The notes: generated from the letters alone by a model not told the origin. Numbered from the stretch's first letter, positions 46,768 through 56,417 are shown. The stretch: DNA of 64,000 nt from Rhodospirillaceae bacterium (GCA_002722885.1 PBNE01000021.1:62001-126000), one strand, 5' to 3'. Made by a program: numbers and translations.

Positions 46768-47691
46768 TCAGACCTCGTCCGGCAAAGGCCTCGTCTGGGC
46801 CTGGATCATCGTGCGGTTGACGAGGTACAGGCTGGCGAACAGCAGAATCAGGGCACTCCAGATCCACAGGCTGTGTCGTTCGGCAAAGAACATCATGCCA
46901 AAGGCAATCGAGAGCGGCGTTCCGATGAAGGTCCAGGTGGAATAGAACACAGGGCCTTCGAGGCGGATGGTCTCGAGACAGGCGAGCCAGAGCCAGACGT
47001 TCAGTACGGAAAAGACCGGGATGACCCACCACACGTGAGCCTGATCACCGAACAGCCAGCCGATCTCACCTGTGAGGGTAGCGGGCGCGGCAAGCATGAT
47101 CGAGCCCAGTATCATCATCGCCCCGGCACCAACGGCGGAATCGACCTCGGGCGGTTTGTCGAAGTGCATCCAGTTCGACCACAGCGCCCAGCTCACCGGG
47201 ACCGAGAGTGCGACCAGAACCCAGGGCAACATGTCGGGTGACGGCAGGCTGGACTGGGGCAGCAGGATCAGCAGCAGTCCGGCAATCCCGATCAGCAGCC
47301 CGGCAAAGCGCAGGCCCTGGTATCGCTCGATGATCAGGATCAGCGCGATAAGGTAGGTGAGCGCGGGCTCGATGGTGAAAACCATGCCCAGGATGCCGAC
47401 GGGAATGTTCGCCGCGGCGTAGGTCATGCCGAGATAGGGAATGACGAGGCCGAACACGGCCGCGGCGCCATAGTACCGCATGTGAGCCGCCCGTAGCGGG
47501 ATCGGCGTGCGCCGTGCGATCAGGGTGAGCCCAAACGCCACGGCCCCGGCCAGGCACTGCCAGAAGATCAGCCCCAGAAACGGCACACCCGCCGTCGTGG
47601 CCACCTGCAGCATGCAGAAGAACAACGTGGTGGGCACCGCGATCATCGTGAGCAGAAGGATGCGGCGGGTGATGGCGTTGGAAAGATTCAT
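46768..47691 (-). CDS. DMT-family transporter (EamA type)
   Basis: 307 residues from ATG 47691, about ten transmembrane helices in two EamA repeats. Examples: LLLTMIAVPTTLFFCMLQVA (helix 1), GVPFLGLIFWQCLAGAVAF (helix 2), IPVGILGMVFTIEPALTYLI (helices 4-5) and GPVFYSTWTFIGTPLSIAFG in the second half. Inner-membrane metabolite exporter-like protein; substrate unknown. Follows the GMC oxidoreductase on the same strand with a 37-bp gap. Confidence 0.85.
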   Translation of the reverse strand: MNLSNAITRRILLLTMIAVPTTLFFCMLQVATTAGVPFLGLIFWQCLAGAVAFGLTLIARRTPIPLRAAHMRYYGAAAVFGLVIPYLGMTYAAANIPVGILGMVFTIEPALTYLIALILIIERYQGLRFAGLLIGIAGLLLILLPQSSLPSPDMLPWVLVALSVPVSWALWSNWMHFDKPPEVDSAVGAGAMMILGSIMLAAPATLTGEIGWLFGDQAHVWWVIPVFSVLNVWLWLACLETIRLEGPVFYSTWTFIGTPLSIAFGMMFFAERHSLWIWSALILLFASLYLVNRTMIQAQTRPLPDEV

Positions 47692-47728
47692 AATCGGGCC
47701 ACACCATGCGCCAGCAAGGGATGTGAAC

Positions 47729-49375
47729 TCAACCAGGTAGCGGCACATCGGCCGGCGCCAAAGGCTCCTTGCCGAGGATCATATCGGCGGCCTTTTCGCC
47801 GATCATGATGCTGGTGGCGTTAGTGTTGGCGTTGACGATGCTGGGCATGACCGAGGCATCGGCGATGCGCAGGGATTCGATGCCGTGGACCCGGAGTGTG
47901 TGGTCGACGACGGCGTCGGCGTCGTGGCCCATTTTGCAGGTTCCGACGAGGTGAAAGTCGCCAGCGACATTGTCGCGCATATAGCTTTCGATCTCGGCGG
48001 CACTGGTCACCTGCAGGCCGGGATCCACCTCCCTGATACCGTGGGCCTGCTGGGCGGGCTGGCTGGCGATGTCACGGCCCATCTCGATCGCCCGGGCCAT
48101 GAGGTTGAGATCGTAGTCGGTGGTCAGAAAACCCGACGTGATCCGAGGGTGATCGTCCGCCCGGTCGGACCGCAGGGTGACCGAGCCGCGTCCTTGCATG
48201 CGTGAGGGTCCGATGCAGTAGGTGAATCCGTGTTTGTCTGCGATCACGTCACCGTCGTGGGTCAGCAGCACCGGCAGGAACTGAATCAGGATGTCCGGAT
48301 GCCTGACCGACGGGTCCGACCGCAGCCAGCCGACGGCCTCGACATTATTGCTGGCGCCCGGACCGGTGTGCGTGCTGAGCCAGCGCGCGCCGGTGTAGAG
48401 CATGAGGTCCTTGCGCATGTATTTGCCGAGCGAGACCGGCTTTTTGGTCTGCCACTTCATATAGACCAGCGGATGATCCTGCAGGTTCTTGCCCACGCCC
48501 GGCAGGTCGACCGTCACATCGATGCCGAGCGCACGGAGTTCATCGGCCGGGCCGATGCCCGAAAGCATCAGGGTCTGCGGCGATCCAACCGCGCCGCCCG
48601 ACAGGATGACCTCTCGGGTGGCACGCACGGTCTCGATCTCGCCTCGGGCGTTTCGAATGGTGATGCCAGCCGCACGGTTGCCCTCCACCGCCACCTTCGT
48701 GGCCAGCACGCCGGTATCGACCGTGAGGTTCTCACGGCTCCTGTTGGGGTCGAGATAGGCATGGGCGGTGGACGAACGAACGCCCTGTTTGATGTTCATC
48801 TGGAAGTGGCCCATGCCTTCCTGATGTTCGCCATTGATGTCGTCGGTGCTGGGGTAGCCGGCCTGGACGCCGGCTTTGAGAAAGGCCTCGTAGAGCGGGC
48901 TGGGCAGGTCACCCTTCCGCACATGGACCGGGCCGGAACCGCCGCGCCAGGCATTTTCACCGTCCTGCCAGGTCTCCAGGCGCTTGAAATAGGGCAGCAC
49001 CTCGCGCCAGGACCAGCCCTGTGCACCTTCCGTGACCCAGCGTTCGAAATCGAGCGCATGGCCGCGGATGAAACACATGCCGTTGATTGAGCTGGACCCA
49101 CCGAGGACCCGCCCGCGCGGCTGGATAATGCTGCGGTTGTTGAGCGCAGGCTCGGTCTCACCCTGGAACATCCAGTTGAAGGCCGGGAACTGCCAGGTGC
49201 TGCCGAAGGCGGCGGGCATGTCGACCCGCCAGTTGTTCAGCAGATTGCCCTTGGCCGGTCCCGCTTCCATGAGAAGGACGGAGACAGACGGATCTTCCGT
49301 GAGGCGTGCCGCCAGCGCGCAGCCCGCGCTGCCGCCGCCCATGATGATGTAGTCGTATTCGCGAGTCTGAGTCAT
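47729..49375 (-). CDS. GMC-family FAD-dependent oxidoreductase (choline dehydrogenase-like)
   Basis: 548 residues. FAD-binding GxGxxG in YIIMGGGSAGCALAARL (near 9-25), GMC signature 1 region PRGRVLGGSSSINGMCFIRG (near 85-104), signature 2 SGGAVGSPQTLMLSGIG (near 259-275). Active-site His in GDFHLVGTCKMGHDA (near 470) and Asn in NANTNATSIMIGEKAA (near 517). Oxidises an alcohol to aldehyde or further; BetA-like identity is only a guess, as no betaine genes lie nearby. Same strand as holC upstream and the DMT permease downstream. Confidence 0.9.
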   Translation of the reverse strand: MTQTREYDYIIMGGGSAGCALAARLTEDPSVSVLLMEAGPAKGNLLNNWRVDMPAAFGSTWQFPAFNWMFQGETEPALNNRSIIQPRGRVLGGSSSINGMCFIRGHALDFERWVTEGAQGWSWREVLPYFKRLETWQDGENAWRGGSGPVHVRKGDLPSPLYEAFLKAGVQAGYPSTDDINGEHQEGMGHFQMNIKQGVRSSTAHAYLDPNRSRENLTVDTGVLATKVAVEGNRAAGITIRNARGEIETVRATREVILSGGAVGSPQTLMLSGIGPADELRALGIDVTVDLPGVGKNLQDHPLVYMKWQTKKPVSLGKYMRKDLMLYTGARWLSTHTGPGASNNVEAVGWLRSDPSVRHPDILIQFLPVLLTHDGDVIADKHGFTYCIGPSRMQGRGSVTLRSDRADDHPRITSGFLTTDYDLNLMARAIEMGRDIASQPAQQAHGIREVDPGLQVTSAAEIESYMRDNVAGDFHLVGTCKMGHDADAVVDHTLRVHGIESLRIADASVMPSIVNANTNATSIMIGEKAADMILGKEPLAPADVPLPG

Positions 49376-49438
49376 GGCTCTGTCCCCTCAGGCGGCAAAT
49401 GGTGAGGGATGTTCAGCCAATGCATCATTTGATGTCGT

Positions 49439-49912
49439 TCACGGAGCAGTCTCCGTGTTCGCCTCGGCCTTCTTTTCCCAGCCGCCGCGGTCGGTCTGTT
49501 GCCAGTAGGTCAGCGGGTGGCCGGCATCCTTGCGCTCCTTCCAGCGGGAGCGGGCAGAACTCACGGCGAGGTCGTTCTGTCCGTCGAATATGTCGATGAC
49601 CCTCTCATAGGCCGTGAGATCGGCAACATCGCGGCTGTCTAGCAGGACCAGTAGGTTGGCTTGATTGGCGTTGGCTTCGGAGTCCGTGAGCCAGATCGGC
49701 TGACGTTCAGGCGTACCGTTCCGCTCCACGCCGTGGGGAAGGAAGCTGGCGGGATCATAGGTCCACAACAGATCGTTGAGATGGTCGGCGCGCTCGGCAG
49801 ATTCCGTCAGGACCAGCGCCCGCATGCCGCGCTCGAGCGCCTTTTCCAGCAGCTTCGGCAGGGCGCGCTCCAGCGGCGTGCGCTGCAGGTGGTAGAAGCC
49901 AACGTCCGTCAT
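49439..49912 (-). CDS. holC: DNA polymerase III chi subunit
   Basis: Clamp-loader accessory protein that binds SSB. 157 residues from ATG 49912. MTDVGFYHLQRTPLERALPKL gives the conserved start; RALVLTESAERADHLNDLLWTYDPASFLPHG and QPIWLTDSEANANQANLLVLLD follow the chi fold. The pepA-holC order on one strand is common in Proteobacteria. Confidence 0.92.
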   Translation of the reverse strand: MTDVGFYHLQRTPLERALPKLLEKALERGMRALVLTESAERADHLNDLLWTYDPASFLPHGVERNGTPERQPIWLTDSEANANQANLLVLLDSRDVADLTAYERVIDIFDGQNDLAVSSARSRWKERKDAGHPLTYWQQTDRGGWEKKAEANTETAP

Positions 49913-49934
49913 CGCGCTCCGCACTCCGACGGAC

Positions 49935-50003
49935 GAGCAAAGAGGAAAGGACGAAAGAGGAAAGAGGTGGTGGATCGCACGGTCTTGCTTCCCCTCTTTG
50001 CTC
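49935..50003 (-). repeat. Purine-tract inverted repeat after pepA (possible terminator)
   Basis: In the 95-bp gap between pepA and holC. GAGCAAAGAGG (49935-49945) and CCTCTTTGCTC (49993-50003) are perfect 11-bp arms; the 47-bp spacer carries further AAAGAGGAAAG tracts on one strand. It could fold as a long hairpin after the pepA stop or attenuate transcription into holC. Confidence 0.45.
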
Positions 50004-50007
50004 TTTC

Positions 50008-51477
50008 CTAACCCTCGTAATGGTCGCTGACGAAGCGGTCAAGCAGACGGACGCCGTAGCCGGTCGCACCCTTGGGCGTGATGGCTTCGTCGGACTTCAC
50101 CCAGGCGGTGCCAGCGATGTCGAGATGGGCCCAGGAGGTGCCTTCGACAAAGCGCTGCAGCAGGATCGCGCCGGCGGTGGAGCCGGCCTCGCGGCCCTTG
50201 CCGACGTTTTTCATATCGGCGATGTCGGAGTTTATGTCCTTGTCGTAGCGCTCACCCAGGGGCAAACGCCAGAGCTCCTCACCGGTATCCTTGCCCGCGG
50301 CGACCAGAGCATCGACGAGACCGTCGTCGTTGCTGAAGATGCCGGCCTGATAGGTGCCGAGCGCCACCATCACGGCACCGGTCAGTGTGGCGAGGTCGAT
50401 GACCTGCTTGGGTTTGAAAGTGGTCACCGTGTAGTAGAGCGCATCGGCCAGCACAAGGCGGCCTTCGGCATCGGTGTTGATGACTTCGATGGTTTGGCCC
50501 GACATGGTCGTGACGACGTCACCGGGACGCTGGGCGTTGTGTGACGGCATGTTCTCAACGCACCCGATCACGCCGACCACATTGGCCTTGGCCCCGCGTG
50601 CGGCGAGCGCGTGCATCAGGCCGGTGACACAGCCGGCACCGGCCATGTCGAACTTCATCTCCTCCATGCCCGCGCCGGGCTTGAGCGAGATACCGCCGGT
50701 GTCGAAGCAGACGCCCTTGCCGACCACGGCAAGCCAGGGATCGCTTTCGGATCCTCCCTGCCACTTCATGGTAACAAGCTGGCTTTCACGCTCGCTGCCC
50801 TGACCGACACCGAGCAACGCGCCCATCCCGAGCTCGGCCATCTTGGCCTCGCCCAGGACCTCGACATCGACACCGAGCTTGGAGAGCTCCCCGGCGCGGC
50901 GGGCGAACTCTGCAGGGAACAGCGTGTTGGCCGGCTCACTGACAAGATTGCGGGTCAGGAAGACGCCGTCGGCCACATGGTTGAGACGGGCAAGCTTGTC
51001 TTCGGCGCCGGCGAGATCGTCAGCGACCAGGGTCACCTGGGTAACCGTGTGACGGTCCTCGTCCTTGAGCTTGGTGCGGTAGTTGTCGAAACGGTAGCTG
51101 CGGAGCTTCATGCCGTGGACAAAGTCGCAGACATTGAGTGCGTCCGATGTAGGGACCGCGACATGGCGGGCGCCGACCTTGTTGAGATGGGCACCGACGC
51201 CACCGCCCAGGCACTGACGGTCGAGCGGACGGAATGTGCTGTAGTCGCCGGTGCCGACGGTGACAATACGCTCTGCCGCCATGCCTTCCGGTGTCAGAAT
51301 GTCGATCATCTGGCCCTTCTTGCCCTTGAAGCGGCCGGTATTGAGGGCGCGGGACACGGCACCGCCCGCGGCCTCGTCGACCTTCTGGGCCGCGGGAAAC
51401 AGCTTGCCGCCCTCTTCGACCGCGACAACGATGGTGTCGGCAGCTTCGGGAATGGCGGTGGCGAGGTCGATCTGCAT
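50008..51477 (-). CDS. pepA: Leucyl aminopeptidase (M17 family)
   Basis: Cytoplasmic dizinc aminopeptidase; in E. coli also a DNA-binding protein in Xer recombination. 489 residues from ATG 51477 (MQIDLATAIPEAADT). Catalytic Lys in VVGKGVCFDTGGISLKPG (near 272); signature NTDAEGRLVLADAL (near 348-361) with zinc-binding Asp/Glu and catalytic Arg. C-terminal SWAHLDIAGTAWVKSD is characteristic. Upstream of holC. Confidence 0.96.
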   Translation of the reverse strand: MQIDLATAIPEAADTIVVAVEEGGKLFPAAQKVDEAAGGAVSRALNTGRFKGKKGQMIDILTPEGMAAERIVTVGTGDYSTFRPLDRQCLGGGVGAHLNKVGARHVAVPTSDALNVCDFVHGMKLRSYRFDNYRTKLKDEDRHTVTQVTLVADDLAGAEDKLARLNHVADGVFLTRNLVSEPANTLFPAEFARRAGELSKLGVDVEVLGEAKMAELGMGALLGVGQGSERESQLVTMKWQGGSESDPWLAVVGKGVCFDTGGISLKPGAGMEEMKFDMAGAGCVTGLMHALAARGAKANVVGVIGCVENMPSHNAQRPGDVVTTMSGQTIEVINTDAEGRLVLADALYYTVTTFKPKQVIDLATLTGAVMVALGTYQAGIFSNDDGLVDALVAAGKDTGEELWRLPLGERYDKDINSDIADMKNVGKGREAGSTAGAILLQRFVEGTSWAHLDIAGTAWVKSDEAITPKGATGYGVRLLDRFVSDHYEG

Positions 51478-52027
51478 GGGAGACTCCGGTGACGCAGTGA
51501 ATGGCGGGGCGCCGACCATAGCCAAATTTCTCAGGGGCCGCCAACGGCCACGATGGCCCGAAGAAGAATAATCCGTGGCCGGAAGACCTGTGGGGGGTTA
51601 AGGTCGCCCACGAGTTCACTGAGCTGCCTTTTCTGGGTCTTCACAGCGAGCGGTTTCCTTGCTCTCGGTATGTTGCTTGCCCTTGCCGGACTTCCTGAGT
51701 TTCCACGCTACCGAGTACTTCGCCAGGGTGCGTTCACCGTTTTCGGCCTTGCTGGCTTTTACTCGCCCCTCGCGATGATCCTCTGCCTTTTGGTCCTTAC
51801 AGCAGGTATAGCCGCCGCCGAAGCCCGTCATACAGGCAACGCAACGCAGGATGCCCTGAAACCGGCGCTCCGCCCTGATCGCGTTGCTGTGGCCCTGATA
51901 CACGGACTCCGCTGATTACAGAGACACGGGCCGGTCACAAAACGGCCACCGCCGACTGTTTTATGACCGTCCATCGCGTATAGTTCCACGCGGTTCCGCG
52001 TGGATCCATCACCAACCCGGCGACAAG
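51478..52027. other. 550-bp gap between pepA and lptF, no confident gene
   Basis: It holds two opposing, fully overlapping small open frames. Plus strand 51553-51915 encodes 120 residues with two hydrophobic stretches. Minus strand 51616-51903 encodes 95 basic residues with CVACM and TCC cysteines, starting at GTG with GGAG three bases ahead. Neither resembles a family I recognise, and third-position GC on the minus frame seems lower than in neighbouring genes. An imperfect repeat (TCACAAAAC 51935-51943, GTTTTATGA 51958-51966) and the palindrome at 51985 lie near lptF. The promoters of pepA and the lpt operon must be here. Confidence 0.4.
51985..52004. repeat. 20-bp palindrome just upstream of lptF
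   Basis: TCCACGCGGTTCCGCGTGGA: perfect 9-bp arms around a central TT, ending 23 bp before the lptF GTG. It could be an operator controlling the LPS-transport operon or a leader hairpin. Symmetry is seen; role is inferred. Confidence 0.55.
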
Positions 52028-53170
52028 GTGCGGGCACACGGCGTGCGAGAGCATACGACCTACATCCTGAAGCAGCTTCTGACGACCGCTGCCGGCGTGA
52101 CGCTGGCGCTGACAGGCGTGGTGTGGCTGAGCCAGTCTCTGCGGTTTCTGGACTTCATCATCAACAAGGGGCTTTCGGTCTTCAGCTTCCTGAGGCTCAC
52201 CCTGCTGCTGATGCCTTCGGTCCTGACCGTGATCGTGCCGATCGCGACGCTGTGCGCGGTGATCTACATCTACAACAGGCTGCTTTCGGACCGTGAACTG
52301 GTGGTGCTGCGGGCCGCCGGCGTGAGCCCATTCGGCCTGGCGCGCCCGGTGATGGCGCTGAGTTTGATCTGCACGGCGATCGGCTTTGCTCTGTCGCTTT
52401 ACCTGATGCCGGCGGGTTTCCGGGCCTTCAAGGACGAGCAGGTGGTGCTGCGAACCGATTTTTCCCATGTCCTGCTTCAGGAGGGAACGTTCAACAACCT
52501 CATGGACGAGCTGACCGTCTATGTCCGAGTGCGTGGCGACGACGGCAAGCTGCGTGGCATCCTGGTTCACGACAGCCGCGATCCCGACATGGCGGTAACG
52601 ATGATGGCCGAATGGGGCGCGCTGGTCGCCGGCCCCCATGGTCCGCTGTTCATCCTGGGCCAGGGCAATCGGCAGGAGGTCTCGACCGATGATCGCTCGT
52701 TGCGCATGCTCTATTTCGACAGCTATGGTCTGGATCTTTCGCCGCTTGCCGAAACACCGGGCGATCGCTACCGGGAGCCCAAGGAACGGTTCCTTAACGA
52801 GCTTGTGCGTGAACCGCAGACCGCCAGTGAGGAGCAGCACCGCGATGAGCTTCTGGCAGAGGCGCACCGGCGCATCGTGACACCGTTCAACGCCATGGCC
52901 CTGGCCATGATCGGGCTTGCCGCGATGACCGGCGGCCAGTTCGACCGGCGGCGCCAGTGGCCGCGCATCGCCTGGGGTATCTGCGGTGGCCTGGCCTATA
53001 TCGGGCTGTCGTTCTCGCTGGCTGGACTGATCACCAAGAACCCGCTAGTGCTCGGCCTCTACTATGCCGTGCCGCTGCTTGTGAGCACCCTGGCTTTCTG
53101 GCTGATGACCGTGCAGCGCTTTTCCCTGCCCTGGCCCGTACGCGCGCCGGCCGATCTGGCCGAGGCCTGA
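52028..53170 (+). CDS. lptF: LPS export ABC transporter permease LptF
   Basis: One of the two inner-membrane permeases that extract LPS and pass it to the Lpt bridge. 380 residues from GTG 52028. Six transmembrane helices in the 3+3 arrangement, with SDRELVVLRAAGVSPFGLARP as the coupling loop to LptB near 87-107, a periplasmic beta-jellyroll domain (about 135-260), then helices near 290-365. It begins an operon lptF-lptG-lptD-surA-pdxA-rsmA; lptG starts 8 bp after its stop. Confidence 0.95.
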   Translation: MRAHGVREHTTYILKQLLTTAAGVTLALTGVVWLSQSLRFLDFIINKGLSVFSFLRLTLLLMPSVLTVIVPIATLCAVIYIYNRLLSDRELVVLRAAGVSPFGLARPVMALSLICTAIGFALSLYLMPAGFRAFKDEQVVLRTDFSHVLLQEGTFNNLMDELTVYVRVRGDDGKLRGILVHDSRDPDMAVTMMAEWGALVAGPHGPLFILGQGNRQEVSTDDRSLRMLYFDSYGLDLSPLAETPGDRYREPKERFLNELVREPQTASEEQHRDELLAEAHRRIVTPFNAMALAMIGLAAMTGGQFDRRRQWPRIAWGICGGLAYIGLSFSLAGLITKNPLVLGLYYAVPLLVSTLAFWLMTVQRFSLPWPVRAPADLAEA

Positions 53171-53178
53171 GGCCCGCC

Positions 53179-54273
53179 ATGCGCATCTCCTTCCTGCTCT
53201 CGCGCTACATCGCCAAGCGGTTCCTGGCATCGATCGTGCTGGTGTCCGGTGTCGTGATCGCCGTGGCCTTCCTGATCGACGTGATCAATCTGGGCGACCG
53301 GGCCTCATCACGGGATGAGGCGAGCTTCGGGCTGGTGCTGGAGATGGCGCTGCTGCGGGCGCCGTTCCTGTCACTGAAGGTGCTGCCGTTTGCCATGCTG
53401 TTCGGCACGATGTTGACCTATGTCTGGCTGACCCGAACCCACGAGCTGGTCGTGAGCCGCGCTTCGGGTGTGTCGGCATGGCAATTTCTGCTGCCCGCAC
53501 TCACGATTGCCCTGGTGCTGGGCGCCTTCATGATCACAGTGTTCAACCCGCTAGCTTCGGCGATGGTCTCGCGCTTCGAACAGCTTGAAACGCAGTTCCT
53601 GCGGGGTCAAAGCAGCCTGCTCGCGGTTTCGCCCGGCGGCCTGTGGCTGCGCGAAGGCGACGGCACGCGGCAATTCGTGATCCATGCTAACCATGTCTCG
53701 GCCAGCGGCGGCAATCTGGGCGACGTCATCATCTTCGCCTTCGAGGAAGATGATGTGTTCGTCGAGCGGGTCGATGCCAGACGGGCCGTTCTGAATGACG
53801 GATTCTGGTCGCTCGAGGAGGTTATGGTCACCCGGCCCGACGCCACCGTCGACCGTTATGACGTGCTCGAGGTTCCCACCGAGCTGACCGTGCCGCGCAT
53901 CCAGAACAGCTTCGCTTCGCCCGAGACCATGTCGTTCTGGGAGCTGCCGGCGTTCATCCAGACCATGGAGGACGCCGGGTTTTCGGCGCTGCGCCACAAG
54001 ATTCACTGGCATGCCATCTTGTCGATCCCTCTGTTGTTGGCCGCGATGGTGCTCGTGGCGGCCACCTTCTCGCTGCGCCTGACCCGGCGGGGCCGGCTGG
54101 GCCTGTTTATCCTTGCCGGGCTGGGCACGGGGTTCCTGCTCTACTTCCTGTCGGACATCTCGCTGGCGCTCGGAATGTCGGGCAGCCTGCCACCCATCCT
54201 GTCGGCCTGGGCGCCGGCAGCCATCTTCGCCATGATCGGCAGTGCGCTTCTCTTCCATATGGAAGACGGCTGA
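53179..54273 (+). CDS. lptG: LPS export ABC transporter permease LptG
   Basis: Partner of LptF in the LptB2FG extractor. 364 residues from ATG 53179 (MRISFLLSRYIAKRFLASIV). Six helices with the LptB-coupling loop RTHELVVSRASGVSAWQFLLP near 90-110 and a central periplasmic domain (about 135-270). Final helices include LLLAAMVLVAATFSLRLTRRG. The stop overlaps the lptD start (TGATG). Confidence 0.95.
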   Translation: MRISFLLSRYIAKRFLASIVLVSGVVIAVAFLIDVINLGDRASSRDEASFGLVLEMALLRAPFLSLKVLPFAMLFGTMLTYVWLTRTHELVVSRASGVSAWQFLLPALTIALVLGAFMITVFNPLASAMVSRFEQLETQFLRGQSSLLAVSPGGLWLREGDGTRQFVIHANHVSASGGNLGDVIIFAFEEDDVFVERVDARRAVLNDGFWSLEEVMVTRPDATVDRYDVLEVPTELTVPRIQNSFASPETMSFWELPAFIQTMEDAGFSALRHKIHWHAILSIPLLLAAMVLVAATFSLRLTRRGRLGLFILAGLGTGFLLYFLSDISLALGMSGSLPPILSAWAPAAIFAMIGSALLFHMEDG

Positions 54274-56417
54274 TGGCGTTTCACCGCGCATGGCTTTCCC
54301 TGCTTGCCGGCGCCGCGCTGGTGCTGTGGTGGCACTGGCCCGCTCACGCCGTCGACGACCACGTCATCATCATGCAGGCCGATGAGGTGCGGTACGACGA
54401 TATCAACGGCATCGCCACGGCAACGGGCTCAGTGGAGTTCGTCCACCAGGGGCGCATCCTGCAGGCCGATACCGTGACTTACAACGAATCGGCCGATCTG
54501 GTGATCGCTTCGGGCAATGTGGTCCTGGTCGAGCCGACCGGCGAGGTGCTGTTTTCGGATTACGCCGAACTGACCGGCGACATGCGCGAGGGGCTGATCG
54601 GCCAGATCCAGATCCTGTTGGGCGAGAACGCCCGGCTCATGGCCAACGGCGGGCGCCGTACAGACGGACGAATCACCGAAATGAGCCGCGCGGTCTACAG
54701 CCCTTGTGAACTGTGTGAGGACAGCCTGAATCACGCGCCGTTCTGGCAGGTCAAGGCGCGACGTGTGGTTCATGACCAGTTGCTCCAGGACCTGATCTAC
54801 TATGACGCCACGCTCGAGCTCTTCGGCATTCCGATCGCCTACACACCCTACCTGCGCCACCCCGACCCCAGCGTCGAGCGGCGCTCGGGCTTTCTTACAC
54901 CGCAATACGGTTCCAGCAGTGTGCTGGGCTACAACGTCCAGATTCCCTACTACTTCAACCTGGCTCCCAACCGCGACGCCACCTTCGCGCCGATCGTGAC
55001 CGAAGAAGAAGGCATCATCCTGATGGGCGAGTATCGCGAGCGGACCGAAACCGGCAATTTTCTATTTGATGGTTCCGTCACCTACACCGATGCCCGCAGC
55101 AACACCGGTGAGAAAGCAGGCGGCATGGAAGAGCGCTGGTATCTGAAGGGCGAAGGGCTCTGGCAACACGACCCAACCTGGCAGTACGGCTTTGATCTCT
55201 ACCGCTCGTCAGACGATACCTATCTTTCCAGCTACAATTTTGACGGAGCCGACACGTTGACCTCCGATCTCTACGTCGAAGGTTTCCGTGGACGGTCCTA
55301 TGCCTCAGCGTTCGGTTATGTCTTCCAAGGATTGCGCCCGGACGATGATCCCGGAGAGATTCCGGTGGTTGCACCACTGTTGAACCACAACCTGGTGACA
55401 AATCCGGACAGTGATGGCGCCTACTTCACGCTCGACACCAACGTTCTGGCCCTGACTCGCAACGATGGCACCGACAGCCGCCGATTCTCGACAGAACTGG
55501 GCTGGGAACGGCCCTTCTTGACCGATGGCGGCCACCTTTTCACCTATCGTGCCTCCCTGCGCGCTGATGCCTATCAGGTCAACCACGTGGTTGTCGGGAA
55601 TGGTCGACCGGAGGAATCCGGGTTTGTCGGCCGAATTGTGCCGACGACATCGCTCGAGTGGCATTATCCGCTGGTGCGTGAAAGCGGAACCGTGCAGCAG
55701 TTGGTCGAACCCATCGTCATGGCCGTGTTGAGCCCCAATGGCGGCAATCCCGAACGAATTCCCAACGAGGACAGTCAGGACTTCGAATTTGACGAGATCA
55801 ACCTGTTCAACACAAACAGGTTCCCCGGCCTGGATCGGGTCGAGGGTGGGCTGCGGCTGAACTATGGACTGCGAATGGGCGTGTTCGGTGAAAGCGGCGG
55901 CCGAAGCGAGTTCCTGATCGGTCAGAGTTGGCGCGAAAAGAATGACGACACCTTCGGCCCACAGAGTGGCCTAGACGGCCACTTTTCAAACTACGTTGGA
56001 CGGGTTCTCGTGAGCCCCGTAAGTGAAGTCGACCTGCTTTACCGGTTCCGTATCTCGAACGAAGATCTTAGTTTCCGCCGTTCGGAGTTCGCCCTGGGCC
56101 TGGGGCCAGATGATTTACGCCTGAACCTCAGTTACGTGCGTCTTGAGGACGTGGCGGAGAACGTCGTCGATACGACAGATTCCCGTGAACAGTTCACGTT
56201 GAATGCACGGGTCGGTTTCTTTGATAAGTGGACCGTCGCGGCGGACTGGCACGAAGATCTCTCCGGCGGCGGCACGATCTCCTATGGCGGCCAACTGACC
56301 TATGAGAACGAGTGTATCGTGATCACCGGACGGGGCGAACGCCGCTTCACCGACGATATCGGTATCGACCCGGAAACGGTCATTTTGTTCACGATTCAGC
56401 TTAAGACGCTGGGTTGA
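54273..56417 (+). CDS. lptD: LPS-assembly outer membrane protein LptD
   Basis: The outer-membrane barrel that inserts LPS into the outer leaflet with LptE. 714 residues. Signal peptide (LLAGAALVLWWHWPAHA, cleavage near 27), OstA/LptA-like jellyroll with QADEVRYDDINGIATATGSV and LQADTVTYNESADLVIASGN (about 33-140), then the barrel from about 200. Cys pair in YSPCELCED (about 147-150) and one C-terminal Cys in YENECIVIT; E. coli uses four Cys in two disulfides, so pairing here may differ. Ends IDPETVILFTIQLKTLG. Confidence 0.94.
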   Translation: MAFHRAWLSLLAGAALVLWWHWPAHAVDDHVIIMQADEVRYDDINGIATATGSVEFVHQGRILQADTVTYNESADLVIASGNVVLVEPTGEVLFSDYAELTGDMREGLIGQIQILLGENARLMANGGRRTDGRITEMSRAVYSPCELCEDSLNHAPFWQVKARRVVHDQLLQDLIYYDATLELFGIPIAYTPYLRHPDPSVERRSGFLTPQYGSSSVLGYNVQIPYYFNLAPNRDATFAPIVTEEEGIILMGEYRERTETGNFLFDGSVTYTDARSNTGEKAGGMEERWYLKGEGLWQHDPTWQYGFDLYRSSDDTYLSSYNFDGADTLTSDLYVEGFRGRSYASAFGYVFQGLRPDDDPGEIPVVAPLLNHNLVTNPDSDGAYFTLDTNVLALTRNDGTDSRRFSTELGWERPFLTDGGHLFTYRASLRADAYQVNHVVVGNGRPEESGFVGRIVPTTSLEWHYPLVRESGTVQQLVEPIVMAVLSPNGGNPERIPNEDSQDFEFDEINLFNTNRFPGLDRVEGGLRLNYGLRMGVFGESGGRSEFLIGQSWREKNDDTFGPQSGLDGHFSNYVGRVLVSPVSEVDLLYRFRISNEDLSFRRSEFALGLGPDDLRLNLSYVRLEDVAENVVDTTDSREQFTLNARVGFFDKWTVAADWHEDLSGGGTISYGGQLTYENECIVITGRGERRFTDDIGIDPETVILFTIQLKTLG

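Noticed and set aside
51616-51903. 95-residue Cys/Lys-rich minus-strand frame as a definite gene
   Set aside because: GTG start with poor spacing, no recognised family, and a competing hydrophobic frame on the other strand; kept only as part of an unassigned gap.
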